From Bathynomus jamesi (lineage: Eukaryota; Arthropoda; Malacostraca; Isopoda; Cirolanidae), in NCBI GenBank assembly GCA_023014485.1, contig JAJOZX010003305.1, forward strand, positions 152,501 to 216,500: a stretch of 64,000 bases of DNA, given 5' to 3'. A model generated the notes under the pieces. The model was not told where the DNA came from and did no database searches. It was given only the letters and a program-made list of their open reading frames with translations. This document shows positions 59,580 to 64,000 of this stretch, piece after piece; the stretch's first letter is position 1, and every line of letters starts with the position of its first letter. The position numbers were made by a program, and so were the translations under genes.

Positions 59580-60998
59580 CAGACTCCGCAAAAAGTCTTG
59601 ATAGAATCGCTCTCGAAAGAGAGATATGAATACGCTATCCAGTTATTCAGCAGAAACACAGCAATCGGTCCCCTATTGACGTCATTTGCTATCTGGCAAC
59701 TCTCCTAACTCTGAGCAACTGTTGGGTGCACGAAATGGCTGCAGTGCTTGTTAAGCTCTTGTGAGAGGAGGGTGTGTCTACCTGTTTTCGTGTTTATCCG
59801 CCCACTGGATTTTGTTGTGTGGACTTTCGGCCCCCATATGTTTTTGTTCGCTTATTAATCATGCCTGGGACTAATATGTCTGCAGAAGAGAAAATCAGGA
59901 TCTTCACTCTGATGGAAGAAAACGTGCCTTTAAGTGAAATTGAGTGTCGTATCGGCCGTGGTATTGCCACCATCCACCGCCTCAAGGCTTCTGCTCGTCA
60001 CCTGCCTCCTGCTAAACTTCCCGCCATTAAACCACACTCTGGACGCACACGCAAGACCACCAAAGCCACAGGCACCCTTATTAGGCATGATGTATTGAAG
60101 AGCCCACGTAAATCTGCAGCAGAACTGAAAAAAGCACACCCAGTTCTCCGCGGAAGAGTCTCGGAACGAAACATTCAGCATCGCCTACAAAAAGAGCTGA
60201 ACCTTCCCTCCCGGCGCCCTGACAGCAAACCGCTGCTTACTGAGAAAATGCGCAAGACACGCATCGCCTTCGCCAAGAAATATCAACACTGGACTGTTGA
60301 GCAGTGGTCAAATGTTATGTGGAGCGATGAAAGCACCTTTCGTTGCATTACAGCCCATAAATGGAGTGTAAGAAGGCCGAGCAACATCAGCAGGTATGAT
60401 TACCGGTACACCGAGAAAACAGGGAAACATCCGGAAAGTGTTATGGTGTGAAGGTGTTTTAGTGGTGCTGGGGGTCGTGGGGGTTTGTATTTTCTACCTA
60501 GAAACACCACAATGAATGGTGAGAGGTACATCGACGTTCTTAATGATCATTTGCTTATGTTTCATGAGAATCACGGTAGTGAATATTTCATGCACGACAG
60601 TGCCCCCGCTATAAATAAAAAAAGGTAACCAAGTGACTTTGTGACCACAATGTTCAGGTGTTACTTACAGTGGCCAGGCAATTCACCTGATCTGAATCCT
60701 ATTGAAAATGCATGGTCTTATATTAAAGGAAAGCTTAATTCATGTGATACATCCTCTGTGCCACGTCTCATCGAGGCCATCAAGAAAATGTGGGTATTTG
60801 ATTTGGACTCTCAATACTTCCATAATCTCGCATCATCTATGCCAAAACGTTTGGAAATGGTCATCAGGAACAAGGGTTGGACAACGAAGTACTAACTGAA
60901 GGGTAAGTGCATGCCAGTCTTTGTTCATGTTGTTTTAGTTGTTGTTCACAATAAACGTAACCGGAAAGGTGGTCTATCAAGACTTTTTGCGGAGTCTG
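59580..60998 (+). mobile_element. Tc1-like transposon, 1419 bp, recently inactivated
   Basis: TA duplications (59578-59579, 60999-61000) flank TIRs CAGACTCCGCAAAAAGTCTT, then GATAGA, identical over 26 bp. It is separated from the preceding mariner only by TATATA. Confidence 0.92.
59861..60895 (+). pseudogene. Tc1-like (DD-E) transposase with two lesions
   Basis: From ATG 59861: MPGTNMSAEEKIRIFTLMEE (paired-like HTH), a GRTRKTTKAT hook, second HTH (SPRKSAAELKKAHPVLRGRV), then VMWSDESTFRC (first D). A TGA at 60449-60451 replaces the tryptophan of the conserved VMVWRCFS; RCFSGAGGRGGLYFLPRNTT follows in frame. EYFMHDSAPA carries the second D. A frameshift with a further stop near 60625 precedes LQWPGNSPDLNPIENAW with the glutamate. 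It ends IRNKGWTTKY. TIRs and most of the frame are intact, so loss is recent. An earlier in-frame ATG at 59774 is possible, but the conserved protein starts at 59861. Confidence 0.9.
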
Positions 60999-61000
60999 TA

Positions 61001-62060
61001 TATATACCGTATATTCCAAGTGCGAGGTCTGTGCATTAAGTGAATTGACTAACTTTAGGCTTAGGCTATATCAGTGGCAAACAATGAGTTCAAGAACGTA
61101 TTAAGTGATAAATAGTAGGTTTCGTTAAGTTCGAAAACGACGGGTAAACTTGACCTACGCTTGTACAAATATAGTTAAGCTGAACTAAATTACAAACTAA
61201 GGAATAAGGGCAAACAAAGCCTGGCTCCACATCAAGTATAGGCCTACGATGTAGGCCAGGCCTTGTGAAAAGTTTGACCTAAGAAATTTTATATTAGGCC
61301 CTAGCCTATCCTTTCGGCTTGCCTTAGCTGAGCCAGTCTAAGACAAGATTTATGACTTATAGAATAAAATAAAGTAATTAAAACCTGAAAACAGGTTGAA
61401 GATTTCGTTTGTAGTTTTTGCATATTTAAAGAGTTAACTTTAGTATGAATCCAATGAGCTTACGCTTAGATAGGCAAGAACCAAATGGGGATGGTAGCCA
61501 ATTACAAAGAGCAGTAGTTTATATTCAAGACACTTTTGTTTATTATAATCACAATATTATAACCTAAGGATTAAGTCTGTGATCTATAATATAATTAGTG
61601 CATTTATTTTTCTTGTATTCATGTATTATTATATTACTGTACAGTAACTTAAGAATATAATGAAATAGTATTATTGGAAATCACCGTCTTGTTATTGGAA
61701 GTTGAATTATAAGCGGTGGGTGTTCAGTGATAGACTCAGTTTGATTTGAAGTTTTATTATGTTAACATTGTCTGTTTTCAAACGTCTCGCATTCAACAGT
61801 TTTGTTTTGATATTCGTCCTATTAAGTCTGTTTGAAATTCCCTATGTTTAGACAGTGTTTTTGGCACTCTTCGCGTTTAGTGAATTTGCTTTGAAGCTTC
61901 GTTCTGTTTACATTGTCTGTATTTGAAACTCTTTGTGTTTAGTCCGTTTCTGAAATTGCTTGTATTCAGTAAGTTCTGTTTTTATATTCTTCGCGTTAAG
62001 TCTGTTTGAAACTCCTTCCAACTGCTTCCAACACTCGGTCAGCTCTCACCATCCAAGATA
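61001..62060. other. Anonymous DNA with degenerate ~45-bp repeats
   Basis: From about 61750 to 62030 the words GTTTGAAACTCCTT, TTCGCGTTAAGTCTG and TCTGTTTTTATATTC recur in imperfect 40-50-bp units, possibly the U3 region of the LTR-like segment that follows. The rest has no recognisable feature. Confidence 0.45.
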
Positions 62061-62400
62061 TGAAAACTTATAAAAGGCCCCTCGCCTGGGCATATTTGAC
62101 TTTCCCTTTTCAACTGTAAACACTCATATTCATTTCGCGCGCATTCTTGTGATTCATTTAATAAGCTACTGTGCAATTTTCCTTCATTGTAATAACATTG
62201 AAGCTCAACAGTTCATGGACATTCATTGAAGCAATTATAACGTGATTCACTATAAACATTTATTTTTTATTTATTTGTTTAATTAAAAGAAAAATCTTCA
62301 CAGTTTATTTTTTTTCTTTGTGTTAAGTAAAAGATCAACAGGTGCCCTCGAACATTACTAACTATAGTAAATTAATTATAGTTCAATTAGATGTTATATG
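62061..62400 (+). mobile_element. LTR-like segment with TATA box
   Basis: TATAAAAGG (62069-62077) is a strong TATA box. About 55 bases later CATTTCGCGCGCATTCTTGT, ATTCATTTAATAAGCTACTG matches the start of the window (1-60) in the same orientation. An AT-rich stretch with AATTAAAAGAAAA follows, then AGGTGCCCTCGAA, vaguely like the primer-site position of 237-246. No coding region is attached. Confidence 0.3.
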
Positions 62401-62735
62401 AATGATCTTCCTGATCAGAAACTGATGTGTATATATACTATTGTTAGTGATCAACCAATGAGTTTACTAGTTCACTCGTCATTAACTTGGAAAATGTACT
62501 ACCGCGAAGATATAAAGATAAGAGATACAATTTAAAATACATTTTCATATATAGAAAAACTGAAGTAAATTTCTTAACTGGAGAGAAAGTTACAGAGTTA
62601 CGGGCTAACAAAGACCACAAGATTTACTCTAGTCTAGCTCACGAAAGAAGTAGAGAAAAGGGGGGGGGGGGCAAATGGAAATAAAGAATACTGAAAACTG
62701 ATACAATGCTCACAGTTATAGGCGTGTAATTGAAT
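62401..62735. other. Anonymous stretch
   Basis: A short ORF (62487-62684) and a G10 run near 62660; nothing recognised. Confidence 0.4.
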
Positions 62736-62739
62736 TGAA

Positions 62740-63310
62740 TTGAATAACCTTTATTAATAATAAAATAAATAAATTTTTTCAATTTACAATGACGTGAATA
62801 ATTGTGAAGTTCGAATATTTATTTGGCCCTTAAGCTTTAGACTTTACTGGGCGCTTATTAAAAATAAACAGCTAGTTGTTATTAATTAATAAATAAATAA
62901 ATAAGTAAGTAAGTATTATTAATAGTTAAAACATGTATTAATTTTAAATTATCACTACTGACATGACAAATACAAGGTCACCATTGAAGGCACTATACCA
63001 ATACCATACAAAGAAACCAATATCATACATGAGAGATAAGAACTGAACGATCCCAAGAAATGTGTTTTTAATACTAGATTACACACGAGAAATTAATAAT
63101 TAGTAAACAATATTAATGGACATTAATCCTAGATTTTTGTTAGTATGCCATTATTAATCGGGATTTCAAATTGGTTTTAAACAAATTTACATTCACAATA
63201 TTTTTTATATCGGCATGTAAGTCATTCCATAGTTTCAATCCAATGAAAATGGGTAGTTTTGAGATGAAGACGATCTAAATTGAGGTATAACAAGCTTTGA
63301 TCTATTTCTG
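62740..63310 (-). mobile_element. LINE 3'-end fragment, inverted copy of 19905-20525
   Basis: The minus strand carries the same RT tail (SKLPIFIGLKLWNDLHADIK, then NIVNVNLFKTNLKSRLIMA with some differences) and the same 3' UTR ending with the complement of CTTTACTGGGCGCTTATTAA, followed by an A-rich TTCAATTCAATTCAAT-type tail (complement). Confidence 0.75.
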
Positions 63311-64000
63311 GTCTGATACAAGTGGAGTGTAATTCTTTCAAACAGGAATAGTAGTACTAACAAAGTATAGAGATGACAAGGCTCTCCCTCCTTCGCCACC
63401 CATTTCTGACAGAAAATTGTTGTGAAGAAAAATTATAGGAAAGTAGGGAAAAGTATAATGAAAAAAATAGTTTTAGAGTTCGTTCATGAATTGTTTGTAT
63501 TTCTAATATTATTAAGTCTATTTTAATTACTGCCCACCCCCTCTACAGCACTCAACTTCATTTGGTGGATCTGATAGAGGAAAGTTATCTTCACCTGTTA
63601 TTTAGAATGATACTCCGTTCGAAGGACTTTATGTGAAGATACTAAGTTAGGGGGTTGACTCCCACTACTTTTGTGTGTCCTGCAACTTTGAATGTGATCT
63701 GAACCATCTAAGGATCATTACATTATGTGAACATAGAGATATTCGGGAGAAAATAAAGTTATGGTTTATCTTGTTATTAATGAAGTCATGCATTCGAAAA
63801 ATAGATAGTGGATCAGAACTTGACTATAGCTGGATTATGAAAACGCAGAACATTTAGCAGTATTGCGTACGGAAGCCTCGTTAGTAAGTTGACCCCCTCT
63901 ATATACTTCTCAGTGATACTGCTAGCCGCTCGTATCCTGAATGGGCGTATGGTATGAATAGTGAACTTGTGCTCGCTTGATGCCGTATTTTGAATAATGT
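63311..64000. other. Anonymous stretch to window end
   Basis: No recognised gene, RNA or repeat. The 60-codon ORF at 63675 has no domain. Confidence 0.4.

Overview
This window is non-coding, intergenic DNA from an animal, most likely an arthropod and plausibly a crustacean. No complete host gene, rRNA or ordinary tRNA gene is visible. The arthropod call rests on degenerate TTAGG arrays near 35 kb (the arthropod telomere motif), very abundant (AT)n, (AC)n and (GA)n microsatellites, introns inside transposon genes, and a repeat mix of Penelope-like elements (PLEs) with GIY-YIG domains, CR1/Jockey-type LINEs, tRNA- and 5S-derived SINEs, Helitrons, and hAT, MULE, CMC-like and Tc1/mariner DNA transposons. 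The exact taxon is not determined. Family calls come from reading motifs by eye; no database was searched.

Layout. 0-6 kb: an LTR-like stretch, Helitron pieces, a minisatellite ending in a 96-bp palindrome, a decayed ZMYM-type hAT and a fold-back mariner derivative. 6-17 kb: a PLE inserted in a dimeric tRNA-SINE, a CR1-like LINE, a 5S-derived SINE with a 0.7-kb fold-back element, a MULE derivative with an in-frame FLYWCH ORF, another dimeric SINE, a mariner and a Tc1 remnant. 17-24 kb: mostly anonymous DNA with hAT MITEs and one hAT with an 8-bp target-site duplication (TSD). 24-34 kb: a cyclophilin gene fragment, SINE and PLE fold-backs, a CR1-like LINE, a small MITE that keeps a helix-turn-helix ORF, a second ZMYM-type hAT and two related PLE copies.

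34-43 kb: degenerate TTAGG and GAGGTAGT repeats, then a pyrimidine-rich repeat interrupted by a mariner, which is itself interrupted by a 3.4-kb element. That inner element has terminal inverted repeats (TIRs) of about 250 bp and a two-exon gene of at least 811 codons that I cannot place in a named transposase superfamily. 43-57 kb: SINE/LINE chimeras, a DD37E mariner, a deleted mariner, and a LINE (48.7-55.6 kb) split by a 2.56-kb CMC-like transposon carrying a three-exon gene. 57-64 kb: a complete 441-bp Helitron, a palindromic hAT MITE, the only mariner with an intact transposase ORF (347 aa), a nearly intact Tc1 six bases away, and a second LTR-like stretch.

The elements form layers of insertion. 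Several boundaries are proven by TSDs: 8 bp for hATs, 9 bp for the MULE and the unassigned element, TTA for the CMC-like element, TA for mariners, and an 8-bp repeat for the PLE. Many retroelement ends abut (AT)n tracts, and several retroelement ends occur as head-to-head inverted duplications. The strongest candidate for an undescribed system is the 3.4-kb element at 38739-42138.
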